Shown piece by piece: positions 39,020 through 49,271 of a stretch of DNA of 64,000 bases. This DNA comes from Burkholderiales bacterium RIFCSPHIGHO2_01_FULL_63_240 (GTDB taxonomy: Bacteria; Pseudomonadota; Gammaproteobacteria; Burkholderiales; Burkholderiaceae_C). A program made the position numbers and the translations under genes. The DNA lies in the NCBI GenBank assembly GCA_001770725.1, contig MERU01000005.1, positions 1 to 64,000 on the forward strand, in the 5' to 3' direction. Position 1 is the first letter of the stretch, and each line of letters begins with the position of its first letter. The notes below the pieces were generated by a model. It made no database searches and was not told where the DNA came from. It worked only from the letters and a program-made list of their open reading frames with translations.

Positions 39020-40012
39020 TCAGAAGCGGTGCACGGCGGCCGCGAAGGTCAGCCCAGCGCCCACGGCACTGAGCAACACGACGCTGCCCGGTGGCACCCG
39101 ACCCGCACGCATGATTTCATCGAGCACGATGGGCACCGAGGCGCTGGCCGTGTTGCCATGGTGCGCGACTTCGTTGACCACGGTGTGCGGCGCAACGCCC
39201 AGGGCCTCGGCCGCCAGGTGGATCAGGGGCCCATTGCCCTGGTGGGTGAGGAACAGGTCCACATCGGCCACGCTCAGGCCGGCTTCGTCCAGCGCCTGTC
39301 GACACATCCGGGTGACGTGGTCCACGAACATGCGAAAGATGTCGGTCTTGGGGTCCACATGCAGAAAGTGCAGGCCCGCGTCCACCGTGGCGTGACTGGC
39401 CGGTTGCTGGGCACCGCCCGCCGGGATGTAGGCCCCCATCTGTTCCTGCCCCTGTGCCCCGCACACGACGCTGAGCAGACCGGGCTGAGCGGCCGGCTCC
39501 ACCAGGGCGCAACCCGCGCCATCGGCGAACAGCACCATGGAGCGGTGGTCGGTCTGCTTGAGGAAGCGGCTGCGCGCATCGGCGCCCACCACCAACACGC
39601 GACGCGCGCCCATCTGGATGGCACCCGCCGCCAACTCGATGCCGTACAGGAAGCCCGAGCAGGCCGCCGACACGTCGAAAGCCATGCAGTGCATACCCAG
39701 CTTGCGCGAGATGATGGTGGCCGTGGACGGACTGGGCATGTCCGGCGAGATGGTCGACACGATGAGCCGGTCGATGTCCTGGGGCTGCAAGCCAGCCTGG
39801 TCCAGACAGGCCTGGATGGCCCGCACGGCCAGATCGGACGTGGTTTCATCCGGCTTCAACCAGTGACGGCTGCGGATGCCCGTGCGCTCCTGGATCCAGG
39901 CGTCATCGACCTTGAGCTGATAGCGCTGCACCAGCTCGTCGTTGCTCAGCACCACCTCGGGCGTGCAGCGTCCAGTGGCCGTGATGGCCACGGGCAGGCG
40001 GGGCGTGCTCAT
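39020..40012 (-). CDS. 3-oxoacyl-ACP synthase III family protein (canonical triad)
   Basis: 330 residues, FabH-like. The full triad is present: Cys118 in DVSAACSGFLYGIE, His257 in FLTHQGN and Asn287 in HHGNTASAS. FabH-type N-terminus (PEVVLSNDEL, WIQERTGIRSRHW). Such enzymes condense an acyl-CoA with malonyl-ACP or join two acyl units. Its setting (dedicated ACP, reductases, ligase) argues for a specialised pathway rather than housekeeping fatty acid synthesis. Start ATG 40012 overlaps the upstream dehydrogenase stop (ATGA). Confidence 0.88.
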   Translation of the reverse strand: MSTPRLPVAITATGRCTPEVVLSNDELVQRYQLKVDDAWIQERTGIRSRHWLKPDETTSDLAVRAIQACLDQAGLQPQDIDRLIVSTISPDMPSPSTATIISRKLGMHCMAFDVSAACSGFLYGIELAAGAIQMGARRVLVVGADARSRFLKQTDHRSMVLFADGAGCALVEPAAQPGLLSVVCGAQGQEQMGAYIPAGGAQQPASHATVDAGLHFLHVDPKTDIFRMFVDHVTRMCRQALDEAGLSVADVDLFLTHQGNGPLIHLAAEALGVAPHTVVNEVAHHGNTASASVPIVLDEIMRAGRVPPGSVVLLSAVGAGLTFAAAVHRF

Positions 40013-41049
40013 TCGATCTCCACGGCGATCTTGCCCAGGGTCTGGCGGTTCTGCATGCGCACCTGGGCATCCCCCAGATCGCGCAGGCCGATGACCTCGG
40101 TGACGCAGGGCTTGATGAGCCCGCTGTTGACCATGGCCATCGAGGCGAGCAACTCGCTGTGGGTGCCCACGTGCGAGCCCAGCAGCGACAGCTGCTTGTT
40201 CCACAGCACGCGCAGGTCGACCTGGGCATCGAAGCCTTCGGTGGCGCCGCAGATGACGATGCGACCGCCCCAGCGCAAACAGGCGATGCCTTGCGACCAC
40301 GTGGTGATGCCGCCGTGGTCGAACACCACGTCGACGCCACGGCGGTCGGTCAGTCGCAGCACCTCGCGCACCACGTCCTGCCGATCGCTGCGCACGGTGT
40401 GGGTGGCGCCCAGCGACAGGCAAAGCTCTGCCTTGCGTTCGCTCGAGACCACGGCCACCACCTGACACCCCATGGCCCGCAACAGCTGAACGGCGAAGGT
40501 GCCGGTGCCCCCGCTGGCGCCGAACACGAGCACGCACTCACCCGGCTGCACCTTGGCGCGCGTGACCATCATGCGCCACACCGACACCAGCGCACCCGGG
40601 ATGGCGGCGGCATCCGTCCACGACAGGTGGGCCGGCTTGGGGATGCATTGCGAGGCCTGCAGCCGCGCGTATTGCGCGTAGCCACCGATCAGCGGGCCGG
40701 TCTGAAAGCCCCATACCTGCATGGCGCGGCAAAACAGCTCTTCACCCGCCAGACATGAAGGGCACACGCGACAGGACTGCAACACGTGGGCCATGACCTC
40801 GTCACCCACCTTCACGTTGTGCACGCCTTCGCCGACCTCGACCACCACGCCCGCGGCATCGGTGCCCGAGATGTGCGGCAGCGGCACGGGCAGGCGCGGC
40901 ATGCCCTGGCGCGCCCAGATGTCGTTGTAGTTCATCGACGAGGCGCGCACCCGGATGACGACTTCGCCTCGCTGCGCCTGCGGCTCCGGCAGGTCGCCGT
41001 AGATCAGCACTTCAGGCCCGCCATGTTGTGTGAAGTAGACCGCTTTCAT
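40009..41049 (-). CDS. medium-chain (zinc-type) alcohol dehydrogenase/enoyl reductase-like protein
   Basis: 346 residues of the MDR superfamily. It keeps the structural-zinc loop (C-x2-C-x2-C-x7-C in SCRVCPSCLAGEELFC) and the NADP(H) motif GASGGTGTFAVQLL. The usual catalytic-zinc Cys is replaced at MNYNDIW, as in quinone and enoyl reductases. So an enoyl-thioester or ketone reductase is likelier than an alcohol dehydrogenase. Four bases after the ACP gene. Confidence 0.83.
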   Translation of the reverse strand: MKAVYFTQHGGPEVLIYGDLPEPQAQRGEVVIRVRASSMNYNDIWARQGMPRLPVPLPHISGTDAAGVVVEVGEGVHNVKVGDEVMAHVLQSCRVCPSCLAGEELFCRAMQVWGFQTGPLIGGYAQYARLQASQCIPKPAHLSWTDAAAIPGALVSVWRMMVTRAKVQPGECVLVFGASGGTGTFAVQLLRAMGCQVVAVVSSERKAELCLSLGATHTVRSDRQDVVREVLRLTDRRGVDVVFDHGGITTWSQGIACLRWGGRIVICGATEGFDAQVDLRVLWNKQLSLLGSHVGTHSELLASMAMVNSGLIKPCVTEVIGLRDLGDAQVRMQNRQTLGKIAVEIE

Positions 41050-41053
41050 GCTT

Positions 41054-41308
41054 TCATCCCTGCGCCGCCAGACCAGCTTCTTGCAGCCCAAGCTGGACCA
41101 GCCCATGCAGTTCGATGACGGTGGCACATTGCCCCACGGCCTCGCCATCGATCTCGAAACCCCAGGTCTCGCCGATCTCTTCGACAAAGGAGACCACGCC
41201 CATCGAGTCCCAACCCGAGACCCCCATGAGGCTGGCGTTGGCGCCGATGGTGCCCGGCATGGATTGCGTGGCGTTTTCCAGCACGGTGATGAGTTCTTGC
41301 AATGTCAT
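41054..41308 (-). CDS. acyl carrier protein
   Basis: 84 residues with the 4'-phosphopantetheine site Ser35 in GVSGWDSMGVVSFVEEI. Acidic four-helix bundle expected. First gene of the minus-strand cluster, so likely the dedicated carrier for the ligase, ketosynthases and reductases that follow. ATG 41308 gives the typical ACP N-terminus; the longer frame does not. No phosphopantetheinyl transferase is nearby. Confidence 0.87.
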   Translation of the reverse strand: MTLQELITVLENATQSMPGTIGANASLMGVSGWDSMGVVSFVEEIGETWGFEIDGEAVGQCATVIELHGLVQLGLQEAGLAAQG

Positions 41309-41391
41309 GAGGGGACCGCCAGATGGGTGCCCCGCGGCCTGGCTGAATGGGGATGCGGCCGATGTTACGCTGCACGAATCACGTTTGATGA

Positions 41392-42756
41392 ATGCCGCAT
41401 ACCGGCTTGCGCTTTTTGACCCCAATCAACATGAGGCAAACCGACTCTCAGCAGACCCTGCTCCGCGCGGGCGCCCAACACCCCCCTCAGCAGCTGAGCG
41501 CCACCGACTTGTTCATCGGTCACCTGGGCATGCCATGCGTGCTGAGTTTTCCGCAAGGGCTGCCAGTCGATGCGCTGCGCGAATCGTTGCGGCAGGTCCT
41601 GGCGCATTACCCGGTCCTGACCAGCCGCTACCAGCGCGGCCCCGATGGCCACCCGCTGCTCGATGGCAGCGATGCGGGCCTGCCCTTCACGGTGCAAACG
41701 CACCCGCAGGACATGCCCCGATGCGACGCGTCCAACCCTTTGCGAGCCGGTGTGCTCAAGTGGGCGCCGACCATCGCGCCGTGGTCGCTGGTGGGGCGCG
41801 ACGTCGCCCCGATGCAGGTGCGTGTGCACCGCTTCGCCTGTGGCGGCGCCTTGCTGGCGATCACGGCGGTTCATTCGCTGTGCGATGGCAGCGCCTTCTG
41901 GACCTTCATGATGGATTGGGTGCGCACACACCACGGCCATGCCCTGGTGCCACCCGTGCTGGACCGCAACGCCCACATCGAGGCCGCGGCAGCATGGGGC
42001 GCACCAGCCGACGCCGCGCCCGGCGCCCAAAGGGGCGGGCTGCAAGAGGCCAGCGTCTGGGCGCGCACGCGGCTGTATGCGCGACTCGCGTGGCAGCACT
42101 GGATGGGCCTGAGCGACCTGCACTTGCTGCTCGATGGCGCACTGCTGGCAAGCTGGCAGGCCCAGGCCGCACAGGACCTGCCCGAAGCCGCCCCCTACAG
42201 CACCCACGAGCTGGCCACCGCCTGGGTGCTGCGCGCCTGGTCGGCCACCTTGCACGACGCGCGCGAGCGGCACCTGTCCACCGTCACCGACCTGCGGCAC
42301 CGCAAAGGCCTGGGCCTGCACCGCAAGTACATCGGCAACGCACTGGGACGTGAGCTCAGCCACATGCCCGCCACCGAGCTGGCCGGCCCCACGCTGGCGC
42401 ACGTGGCCGCGGCCTGTCGGGCGCGCTGGCCGGTCTCCAGCGTGCAAGCGCTGCAAGCGAGCCTGGGGTGGCTGTCGAAGCTGCGCCAAGGCCATCGCAT
42501 CCATCACCTGGTGGCCGAGATCATGACGCTGCCAGCCAGCCACAGCCTGCTGATCAACAACTGCGCGCACTTCCCGATCTACAAGATCGACTTCGGCAGC
42601 GGCCCGCCCAACTGGTACGAGACCATGCGCCCGCCTTACCCCCGCGTGCTGATCACGCCTTCACCGGCGCGCGATGGGGGCCTGGCCTTGCAGGTCACTG
42701 CACACCGCGCCGTGTTGCGCCGCCTGAACCCGCAAGGCGGCCCCGCCGCGTCATGA
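41392..42756 (+). CDS. BAHD-type acyltransferase family protein
   Basis: 454 residues with the full BAHD layout, known mainly from plants and fungi. N-terminal [12 protein letters not shown], then the active-site HxxxD as HSLCD (His161-Asp165), and the structural DFGWG motif as DFGSG (400-404, in [15 protein letters not shown]). The segment [19 protein letters not shown] matches the family's conserved helix. BAHD enzymes transfer an acyl group from CoA to an alcohol or amine. It diverges from the ACP gene by 83 bases and its end overlaps mmsA by 6 bases. ATG 41431 is an alternative start; neither has a good ribosome site. Confidence 0.78.
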   Translation: MPHTGLRFLTPINMRQTDSQQTLLRAGAQHPPQQLSATDLFIGHLGMPCVLSFPQGLPVDALRESLRQVLAHYPVLTSRYQRGPDGHPLLDGSDAGLPFTVQTHPQDMPRCDASNPLRAGVLKWAPTIAPWSLVGRDVAPMQVRVHRFACGGALLAITAVHSLCDGSAFWTFMMDWVRTHHGHALVPPVLDRNAHIEAAAAWGAPADAAPGAQRGGLQEASVWARTRLYARLAWQHWMGLSDLHLLLDGALLASWQAQAAQDLPEAAPYSTHELATAWVLRAWSATLHDARERHLSTVTDLRHRKGLGLHRKYIGNALGRELSHMPATELAGPTLAHVAAACRARWPVSSVQALQASLGWLSKLRQGHRIHHLVAEIMTLPASHSLLINNCAHFPIYKIDFGSGPPNWYETMRPPYPRVLITPSPARDGGLALQVTAHRAVLRRLNPQGGPAAS

Positions 42757-44244
42757 CCACTGCGGGAAAGCGAACTCCGGCCCGCGCGCGATGCTGTCGG
42801 GCCAGCGCTGCATCACCGCCTTGTGGCGGGTGTAGAAGCGCACGCCCTCGGGGCCGTAGGCATGGTGATCGCCGAACAGGCTGCGCTTCCAGCCCCCGAA
42901 GCTGTTGAAGGCCATGGGCACCGGCAAGGGCACGTTGACCCCCACCATGCCGACCTGGATGTGGCGCACGAACTCGCGCGCGATGCCGCCGTCGCGGGTG
43001 TAGACGGCCACGCCGTTGCCGTATTCGTGGTCGTTGATGAGCTTGACGGCGGCAGCGATGTCGGGCACGCGCACCACGCAGAGCACGGGGCCGAAGATCT
43101 CTTCGCGGTAGACGCTCATCTCGGGCGTGACGCCATCGAGCAGGGTGCCGCCGACGAAGAAGCCGTCTTCGTGACCAGGCACGCGCAGGCCACGGCCATC
43201 GACCACCGCCAGCGCGCCTTCTTCGATGCCGCGCCCGATCAGGCCCTCGATGCGCTGCTGCGCCATGCGCGTGATGACCGGGCCCATTTCGGCGTCCGCC
43301 TGGTGGCCTTCGCCCACGCGCAGAGCGCGCACGCGGGTGGCCAGCGAGGCCACGAGTTCATCGGCCACGTCGCCCACCGCCACGGCCACGGAGATGGCCA
43401 TGCAGCGCTCGCCAGCCGAGCCGTAGGCCGCGCCGATCAGCGCGTCAGCGGCCTGTTCCAGGTCGGCATCGGGCATGACGACCAGGTGGTTCTTGGCGCC
43501 GCCCAGGGCCTGCACGCGCTTGCCATGGCGCGCGCCTTCGGCATAGATGTACTCGGCCACCGGGGTCGAGCCCACGAAGCTGACGGCCTGAACCTGCGGG
43601 TGCGCCAGGATGGCGTCGACGATGGCCTTGTCGCCCTGCACCACGTTGAAGGCGCCGTCGGGCAGGCCGGCTTCTTTCAGCCACTCGGCCATCAGCAGCG
43701 AGGGCGATGGGTCGCGCTCGGAAGGTTTCAGCACGAAGGTGTTGCCACAGGCCAGGGCCACCGGGAACATCCACATGGGCACCATCGCGGGGAAGTTGAA
43801 CGGCGTGATGCCGGCGACCACGCCCAGCGGCTGACGCATCGACCAGGCGTCGATGCCGCGGGCGATCTGGTCGGTGTACTCGCCCTTGAGCAGCTGCGGG
43901 ATGCCGGTGGCGAACTCGACGACCTCGATGGCGCGGGCGACTTCGCCCTGGGCGTCGGGCAGGGTCTTGCCGTGCTCTCGCACGATCAGCTCGGCCAGCT
44001 GGGTGGAGCGCGCCTGCAGCAAGCTCAGGAAGCGGAACATGACGCGGGCGCGCGCCAGCGGCGGCTGGGCCGACCAGGCCGGGAAAGCGGCCTGTGCGGC
44101 GGCCACGGCGGCATCGAGCTCCTGCACCGTGCCCAGGTCGACCCGGCCCTGCACGCGGCCCAACGCGGGGTTGAAGATGTCGGCCTGGCGGCCCGAGGTG
44201 GAAGGCTGAATGCGACCGCCGATGTGGTGGTGGACTTCGTACAT
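42751..44244 (-). CDS. mmsA: methylmalonate/malonate-semialdehyde dehydrogenase (CoA-acylating)
   Basis: 497 residues of the aldehyde dehydrogenase family, MmsA type: NAD loop [18 protein letters not shown] in place of the usual motif, catalytic Cys in [15 protein letters not shown] and [19 protein letters not shown] at the C-terminus. Converts malonate or methylmalonate semialdehyde with CoA and NAD+ to acetyl- or propionyl-CoA. Downstream of the omega-transaminase by 20 bases; together they finish beta-alanine breakdown. Confidence 0.92.
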   Translation of the reverse strand: MYEVHHHIGGRIQPSTSGRQADIFNPALGRVQGRVDLGTVQELDAAVAAAQAAFPAWSAQPPLARARVMFRFLSLLQARSTQLAELIVREHGKTLPDAQGEVARAIEVVEFATGIPQLLKGEYTDQIARGIDAWSMRQPLGVVAGITPFNFPAMVPMWMFPVALACGNTFVLKPSERDPSPSLLMAEWLKEAGLPDGAFNVVQGDKAIVDAILAHPQVQAVSFVGSTPVAEYIYAEGARHGKRVQALGGAKNHLVVMPDADLEQAADALIGAAYGSAGERCMAISVAVAVGDVADELVASLATRVRALRVGEGHQADAEMGPVITRMAQQRIEGLIGRGIEEGALAVVDGRGLRVPGHEDGFFVGGTLLDGVTPEMSVYREEIFGPVLCVVRVPDIAAAVKLINDHEYGNGVAVYTRDGGIAREFVRHIQVGMVGVNVPLPVPMAFNSFGGWKRSLFGDHHAYGPEGVRFYTRHKAVMQRWPDSIARGPEFAFPQWS

Positions 44245-44264
44245 GTGGGTCTCCGGGTGGGGTC

Positions 44265-45629
44265 TCATTGCGGGTCGGCGGTCAGGCGGATGGCGGCGCG
44301 CAGCACGTCGACCATGTTCTGCAGCTCGTCGGTGGTGGCGATGAAGGGCGGGCCCATGGCGATGGTGTCGCCCGTGAAGCGCAGCAGCACGCCCTTCGTC
44401 ATCGCGATCTCGAAGACGCGCATCGCGCGGCGGCCGGGCTGACCGGGCCAGCCCTGCAGGTCGACCGCGCCGCAGAAACCGAAGTTGCGGATGTCGGTGA
44501 CGCCGGGCTCGCCTTTCAAGCTGTGCAGGCCCTCTTCGAGCACGGGCTCCAAGCTGCGGGCGCGCTCGATCAGGCCGTCGCCCAACAACACGTCGAGCAC
44601 GGCATGGCCCACGGCCGAGGCCATGGGGTGGCCCGAGTAGGTGTAGCCGTGCATGAACTCGACGGCGTACTCGGGCGCCTGCACGCCCATGAAGGTGTCG
44701 TAGATGCCGTCGCGCACGATCACGCCACCCATCGGCACCGTGCCGTTGGTGATGCCCTTGGCGAAGGTGATGAGGTCTGGCGTGACCTCCAGGCGCTGCG
44801 CCCCGAACGGCGTGCCCAGGCGGCCGAAGCCGGTGATGACCTCGTCGAAGATCAGCAGGATGCCGTGGCGGGTGCAGGTCTCGCGCAGCTTTTGCAGGTA
44901 GCCCACGGGCGGCACGATGACGCCGGTCGAGCCCTGCACCGGCTCGACGATGACGGCGGCGATGGTGCTGGCGTCGTGCAGGCCGATGAGGCGCTCGAGC
45001 TCGTCGGCCAGGTGCGTGCCCCAGGTCGGCTGGCCTTTCGAGAAGGCCATGTGCTGGGGCGACCACGTGTGCGGCAGGTGATCGACACCCGGCAGCATGA
45101 CCGAGCCGAACATCTTGCGGTTGGCCACCATGCCACCGGCCGAGATGCCGCCAAAGCCCACGCCGTGGTAGCCGCGTTCGCGCCCGATGATGCGGTGACG
45201 TCCGCCCTCGCCGCGCAGGCGGTGGTAGCCGATGGCCATCTTGATGGCCGTGTCGACCGACTCGGAGCCCGAGTTGGTGAAGAAGACCTTGCCCAGGCCG
45301 GTCGGGGCCAGCTCGGTGATGCGGCGCGCCAGCTTCAAGGCACCCGGGTGGGCCACCTGGAAGGCCGGCGCGTAGTCGAGTTCCGCTGCCTGGCGGGTGA
45401 GGGCCTCGACGACGCGCGGGTGCCCGTGGCCGATGGGGCAGCACCACAGGCCCGAAAGCGCGTCGAACAGCTGGCGCCCGTCGGCGGTGCGGTAGTGCGC
45501 ACCGCTGGCGCCGACGACGATCTTGGGGTGCTGCTTGAAATAGCGGTTGGGCGTGAACGGCAACCAGGTCTCGGCCAGGCCGTCCAGGCTGGCCGGGTCG
45601 GCGGTTTCGGTTTCGGGATGGAAGGGCAT
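44265..45629 (-). CDS. omega-amino acid (beta-alanine):pyruvate aminotransferase
   Basis: Class III PLP aminotransferase, 454 residues. PLP lysine in [16 protein letters not shown], Asp in [13 protein letters not shown], and the N-terminal [20 protein letters not shown] typical of the beta-alanine/omega-amino acid:pyruvate group. In this context it turns beta-alanine, end product of uracil breakdown, into malonate semialdehyde. Start ATG 45629 has AGG upstream and fits the family; the longer frame to 45680 does not. Confidence 0.9.
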   Translation of the reverse strand: MPFHPETETADPASLDGLAETWLPFTPNRYFKQHPKIVVGASGAHYRTADGRQLFDALSGLWCCPIGHGHPRVVEALTRQAAELDYAPAFQVAHPGALKLARRITELAPTGLGKVFFTNSGSESVDTAIKMAIGYHRLRGEGGRHRIIGRERGYHGVGFGGISAGGMVANRKMFGSVMLPGVDHLPHTWSPQHMAFSKGQPTWGTHLADELERLIGLHDASTIAAVIVEPVQGSTGVIVPPVGYLQKLRETCTRHGILLIFDEVITGFGRLGTPFGAQRLEVTPDLITFAKGITNGTVPMGGVIVRDGIYDTFMGVQAPEYAVEFMHGYTYSGHPMASAVGHAVLDVLLGDGLIERARSLEPVLEEGLHSLKGEPGVTDIRNFGFCGAVDLQGWPGQPGRRAMRVFEIAMTKGVLLRFTGDTIAMGPPFIATTDELQNMVDVLRAAIRLTADPQ

Positions 45630-45771
45630 CGGGTGAACCTCGGTCGAACCTGTGTGCTGCGGCGATGACGGCCATGGCATGGCCTCGACGCCATCGTAGG
45701 CAGCTTGTGCCGCACGCCAGCATGACGCGCCCGCAAGAAGCTGGCAAACGACTTGCTTGACTCAACCTGCC

Positions 45772-45805
45772 GTACAGGCCATTTTTGCAACCCACACCTG
45801 TACAG
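45772..45805. promoter_or_regulatory. candidate MocR operator: GTACAG repeats
   Basis: GTACAG occurs at 45772-45777 and 45800-45805 (28 bases apart) in the gap between the divergent MocR and transaminase genes, the second in the palindrome CTGTACAG. MocR regulators bind direct repeats of this size near their own start. The second site ends 7 bases before the MocR ATG. Confidence 0.4.
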
Positions 45806-45812
45806 TGCAAGC

Positions 45813-47354
45813 ATGCCACCCCTTCGCCCCGCCAACGTCCCAACCACCGAAGCCCTGACCATGGCTCAGACCGAGCCTGACTGGCTATCGGCCTTGCAGG
45901 CCAGCCTGGGCGAGCGCGCAGAGCGATCGGCCCGCACCAGCGTGCGCAGCGAACCGAGCCTGGTTTCCCTGCTTTCCAGCGCGGTGGAAGGCGCGGTGGC
46001 CGCGGGCAGCCTGCGCGCCGGCACCCGCCTGCCCTCGGTGCGGCAGATGGCCACCCGCCTGGGCGTGAGCACCTTCACCGTGGCCGAGGCCTACACGGCC
46101 CTGGTCGCGCGCCAGGTGCTGGCCTCGCGCAAGGGGGCGGGCTACTTCGTGCAGTCGAGCCGGGTGGCGGCACAGCGCAGCCCGCGCGAGCTGGCCATCT
46201 CCACCCAGGTCAGCGACGACTGGCTGAGCCTGAACATGTTCGCGCAGGGGCGCGACCTGCTGGCCGCCGGCTGCGGCTGGCTGCCCCTGAGCTGGTACGC
46301 CGAAAACGACTTCCACGCAGCGCTGAGGCAGGCCACGCGCATCGCCGGCGAGCACCTGGCCAGCTATGGCCACCCACTGGGCTACGCGGGCCTGCGTCAG
46401 CTGCTGGCCCACGAGCTGGGGCAAAGGCTGGGCCCGGTGCACGCCGACCAGCTCATCCTCACGCACGGCGTCACCCACGGCTTCGAGCTGGTGATGATGG
46501 GCCTTCTGCAACCGGGCGACAGCGTGCTGGTGGAAGAGCCCGGCTACTGGAACCTGCACGCGCAGCTGCGCTGCCATGGCCTGAACCCCATCGGTGTGCC
46601 GCGCAACGCCCAGGGCCTGGCCCTCGACGCGCTCGACCACCTGGCCCAAGCCCACCGACCGCGCGCCTTGTTCATCACCACCGTGGGGCACAACCCGCTG
46701 TCGACCACGCTGCGGCTGCAGCAGCTGCACCGCGTGCTGGCACTGGCCGAGCGCCACGACCTGTGGGTGATCGAAGACGACATCTTCCGCGACCTCGACG
46801 GGCCCCACGCGCCTTCGCTGGCGGGGCTCGACGGCCTGCAGCGGGTGCTGACGCTGGGCGGCTTCTCCAAGACCATCGCGCCGGCCATCCGCGTGGGCTA
46901 CGTGGCCTGCCCGCCCGCGCTGGTGCAGCCGCTGGCGCGCGTGAAGATGGCCTGCGGCCTGACCACCTCCGAGATCAACGAACGCGCCGCCGCGCGCGTG
47001 CTGGCCGACCCGGCGCACCGGCGCTACCTGGAGCGCATCCGCCACCGCCTGGCCACCTCGCGCGAGCGCGTGGTCGAAGCGCTGATGGACGTCGGCATGA
47101 CGCCGCTGGCCATGCCCGACAGCGGGCTGTATGTGTGCGCCGGCTGGCCGGAGCGAGAGGCGCCCGAGCAGGCCTCGCTGGCGCGGCAGGTCGCGCAGGA
47201 GGCGTTGACCGAGGGCATCGCGCTGGCGCCGGGCGACTACTTCATGCTCGACCAGCGTCCCACCAGCTGGTTCCGCTTCAACGTGGCGCACGCCAACGAC
47301 CCACGCCTGCTGCGCTTCTTGCAGCGCGTGGCCCGGCGCCTGCCACGGGCCTGA
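45813..47354 (+). CDS. MocR/GntR-type regulator with aminotransferase-like domain
   Basis: 513 residues: an N-terminal GntR winged helix (about 40-105; [40 protein letters not shown]) joined to a fold-type I aminotransferase domain with the PLP lysine in [18 protein letters not shown]. It senses an amino compound through PLP. It diverges from the transaminase-mmsA genes, so it probably controls them, in the manner of TauR or GabR. ATG 45861 is an alternative start. Confidence 0.9.
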   Translation: MPPLRPANVPTTEALTMAQTEPDWLSALQASLGERAERSARTSVRSEPSLVSLLSSAVEGAVAAGSLRAGTRLPSVRQMATRLGVSTFTVAEAYTALVARQVLASRKGAGYFVQSSRVAAQRSPRELAISTQVSDDWLSLNMFAQGRDLLAAGCGWLPLSWYAENDFHAALRQATRIAGEHLASYGHPLGYAGLRQLLAHELGQRLGPVHADQLILTHGVTHGFELVMMGLLQPGDSVLVEEPGYWNLHAQLRCHGLNPIGVPRNAQGLALDALDHLAQAHRPRALFITTVGHNPLSTTLRLQQLHRVLALAERHDLWVIEDDIFRDLDGPHAPSLAGLDGLQRVLTLGGFSKTIAPAIRVGYVACPPALVQPLARVKMACGLTTSEINERAAARVLADPAHRRYLERIRHRLATSRERVVEALMDVGMTPLAMPDSGLYVCAGWPEREAPEQASLARQVAQEALTEGIALAPGDYFMLDQRPTSWFRFNVAHANDPRLLRFLQRVARRLPRA

Positions 47355-47447
47355 GCGCCCGCCACCGTTTCACCACGCCCCACCAAATCGGTGCACCCAC
47401 CGCACCGGTCGCTGGCACAGAACTCGCTTCATGTCCGCCATGAAAAC

Positions 47448-47463
47448 CTGACCGCCCGGTCAA
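47448..47463. promoter_or_regulatory. RutR-type operator ahead of the ABC transporter operon
   Basis: CTGACCGCCCGGTCAA: the arms TGACCG and CGGTCA are a perfect inverted repeat around CC. It resembles the E. coli RutR consensus TTGACCAnnTGGTCAA and sits 15 bases before the ATP-binding gene. Confidence 0.7.
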
Positions 47464-47478
47464 CTTTCTGGCCCCGAC

Positions 47479-48306
47479 ATGAATGCGTCCCCGATGCCAG
47501 CCCGCCCCACCGCCACCGTGAGCCGCCCCGGCTTCGGTCCTTCCGTCGTGCAGATCGACCGCGCCAGCGTGGTCTACCCTTCGGCCGACACCCCGGTGCG
47601 CGCGCTGCACGAAGTCAGCCTGGACATCCGCCAGGGCGAGTTCGTCTCGCTGATCGGGCCATCGGGCTGCGGCAAGACCACGCTGCTGCGCGTGATCGCC
47701 GACCTCGAACCCATCACCGCCGGCGAGGTGCTGGTCAACGGCCGCACCCCGCACGACGCGCGCCTGGCCCGCGCCTACGGTTACGTGTTCCAGGCCGCGG
47801 CCCTGCTGCCCTGGCGCACGGTGCTCTCCAACGTGATGCTGCCGCTGGAGCTGCAAGGCCGCCAGCCCGATGAAGCGCGCGAGATCGCCAAGGCGCAGCT
47901 CGAGCGTGTGGGCCTGGCCCAGTTCGAGCGCAAGTACCCCTGGCAGCTCTCGGGCGGCATGCAGCAGCGCGCGTCGATTGCGCGGGCGCTGGGCTTCGAG
48001 CCCAAGCTGTTGATGATGGACGAGCCCTTCGGTGCGCTCGACGAGATCACCCGCGACGACCTCAACGCCCACCTGCAGCAGCTGTGGCGCCGCGAGCAGC
48101 GCACCGTGATCTTCGTGACGCACTCGATCTCCGAAGCCGTTTACCTGTCGACGCGCATCGTGGTGATGTCGCCCCGGCCCGGTCGCATCGTCAAGGTCAT
48201 CGACTCGCCCTTGCCGCCCGATCGCACGCTGGCCATGCGCGACACGCCCGAGTTCATGGCGCTGGCGCACGAGGTGCGCGAGGCCCTGGCCGACGGCCAC
48301 CACTGA
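47479..48306 (+). CDS. ABC transporter ATP-binding protein (nitrate/sulfonate/pyrimidine precursor type)
   Basis: 275 residues: Walker A GPSGCGKTT, Q-loop, signature SGGMQQRASIARAL and Walker B LLMMDEPFGALDE. Belongs to the SsuB/TauB/ThiZ-like group that energises import with NMT1-type binding proteins. First gene of the operon ATPase-permease-permease-binding protein-TetR. Its substrate is inferred from context to be a pyrimidine or related base. Confidence 0.9.
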   Translation: MNASPMPARPTATVSRPGFGPSVVQIDRASVVYPSADTPVRALHEVSLDIRQGEFVSLIGPSGCGKTTLLRVIADLEPITAGEVLVNGRTPHDARLARAYGYVFQAAALLPWRTVLSNVMLPLELQGRQPDEAREIAKAQLERVGLAQFERKYPWQLSGGMQQRASIARALGFEPKLLMMDEPFGALDEITRDDLNAHLQQLWRREQRTVIFVTHSISEAVYLSTRIVVMSPRPGRIVKVIDSPLPPDRTLAMRDTPEFMALAHEVREALADGHH

Positions 48307-49256
48307 TGGCGAGCCCCATGCCCGGCGCCACCTTGATGCCCCCTTCGGCCCCAGCCACCTCGGCGCTGAAAGCCGCCCTGGTCGCGCGGCTGCAGTCTGT
48401 GCTGCCCGTGGCCGTGGTGCTCACCGGCGTGCTGCTGCTCTGGTACGCCTTGGCCGTTGCCTTGAACGCACCAGGCGCCATCGAACGGCACCTGGGTGGC
48501 TCGCAAGCAACCTGGAGCGGCGCGGACCTGATCCGCACCACCTGGTCGATGGACCGGCCGGTGCTGCCTGCGCCCCACCAGATCGCGCAGGACACCTGGC
48601 ACAGCCTGGTCGACTGGCCCATCGACAACCCGCGCAGCCTGGTCTTTCATGCGGGGGTGACGGCGAAGGCCACCTTGCTGGGCTTCGTGCTCGGGGCCAC
48701 GCTGGGCGCCTGGCTGGCCATCGGCATCGTGCACTCGCGCACGCTCGAGCGCGCACTCATGCCCTGGATCGTGGCCTCGCAGACGGTGCCGGTGCTGGCG
48801 ATCGCGCCCATCGTGCTGGTGGTGCTGGGCAGCCTGGGCTTCACCGGCGTCTTGCCCAAGGCCGTGATCGCGATGTACCTGTGTTTCTTCCCCGTCACGG
48901 TGGCCATGGTGCAAGGGCTGCGCGCCCCGCAGACCATCGAGAGCGAGCTGCTGCACACCTATGCCGCCACCGGCTGGCAGGCCCTGTGGCTGCTGCGCCT
49001 GCCTTCGGCCTTGCCCTACCTGTTCCCGGCCTTGCGCGTGGCCGTGGCCGCCGGGCTGGTGGGCGCCATCGTGGCCGAGCTGCCCACCGGCGCGGAAGCA
49101 GGCCTGGGCGCGCGGCTGCTGACGAGCTCGTACTACGGCAACACGGTCCAGATCTGGTCGGCCCTGCTGATGTCGGCGGTGCTGGGCGTGTTGCTCACCG
49201 CCGTCGTCAGTGGCGTGGAACGCCTGGCGCTGCGTCACCGCGGCCAGGTTCGCTGA
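48306..49256 (+). CDS. ABC transporter permease
   Basis: 316 residues with about six transmembrane helices and the EAA-type cytoplasmic loop HTYAATGWQALWLLRLPSALPYL, which couples to the ATPase. The periplasmic part near residues 50-100 carries a short hydrophilic insertion. Its ATG overlaps the ATPase stop (TGATG), showing translational coupling. Partner of the next permease. Confidence 0.88.
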   Translation: MASPMPGATLMPPSAPATSALKAALVARLQSVLPVAVVLTGVLLLWYALAVALNAPGAIERHLGGSQATWSGADLIRTTWSMDRPVLPAPHQIAQDTWHSLVDWPIDNPRSLVFHAGVTAKATLLGFVLGATLGAWLAIGIVHSRTLERALMPWIVASQTVPVLAIAPIVLVVLGSLGFTGVLPKAVIAMYLCFFPVTVAMVQGLRAPQTIESELLHTYAATGWQALWLLRLPSALPYLFPALRVAVAAGLVGAIVAELPTGAEAGLGARLLTSSYYGNTVQIWSALLMSAVLGVLLTAVVSGVERLALRHRGQVR

Positions 49257-49271
49257 ACAGCGCCCCCAAAG

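Noticed and set aside
42751-45843. A 1030-codon minus-strand frame spanning mmsA and the transaminase gene
   Set aside because: Only its C-terminal half is MmsA. The N-terminal half is the transaminase gene read in the wrong frame, as arginine/proline-rich composition shows.
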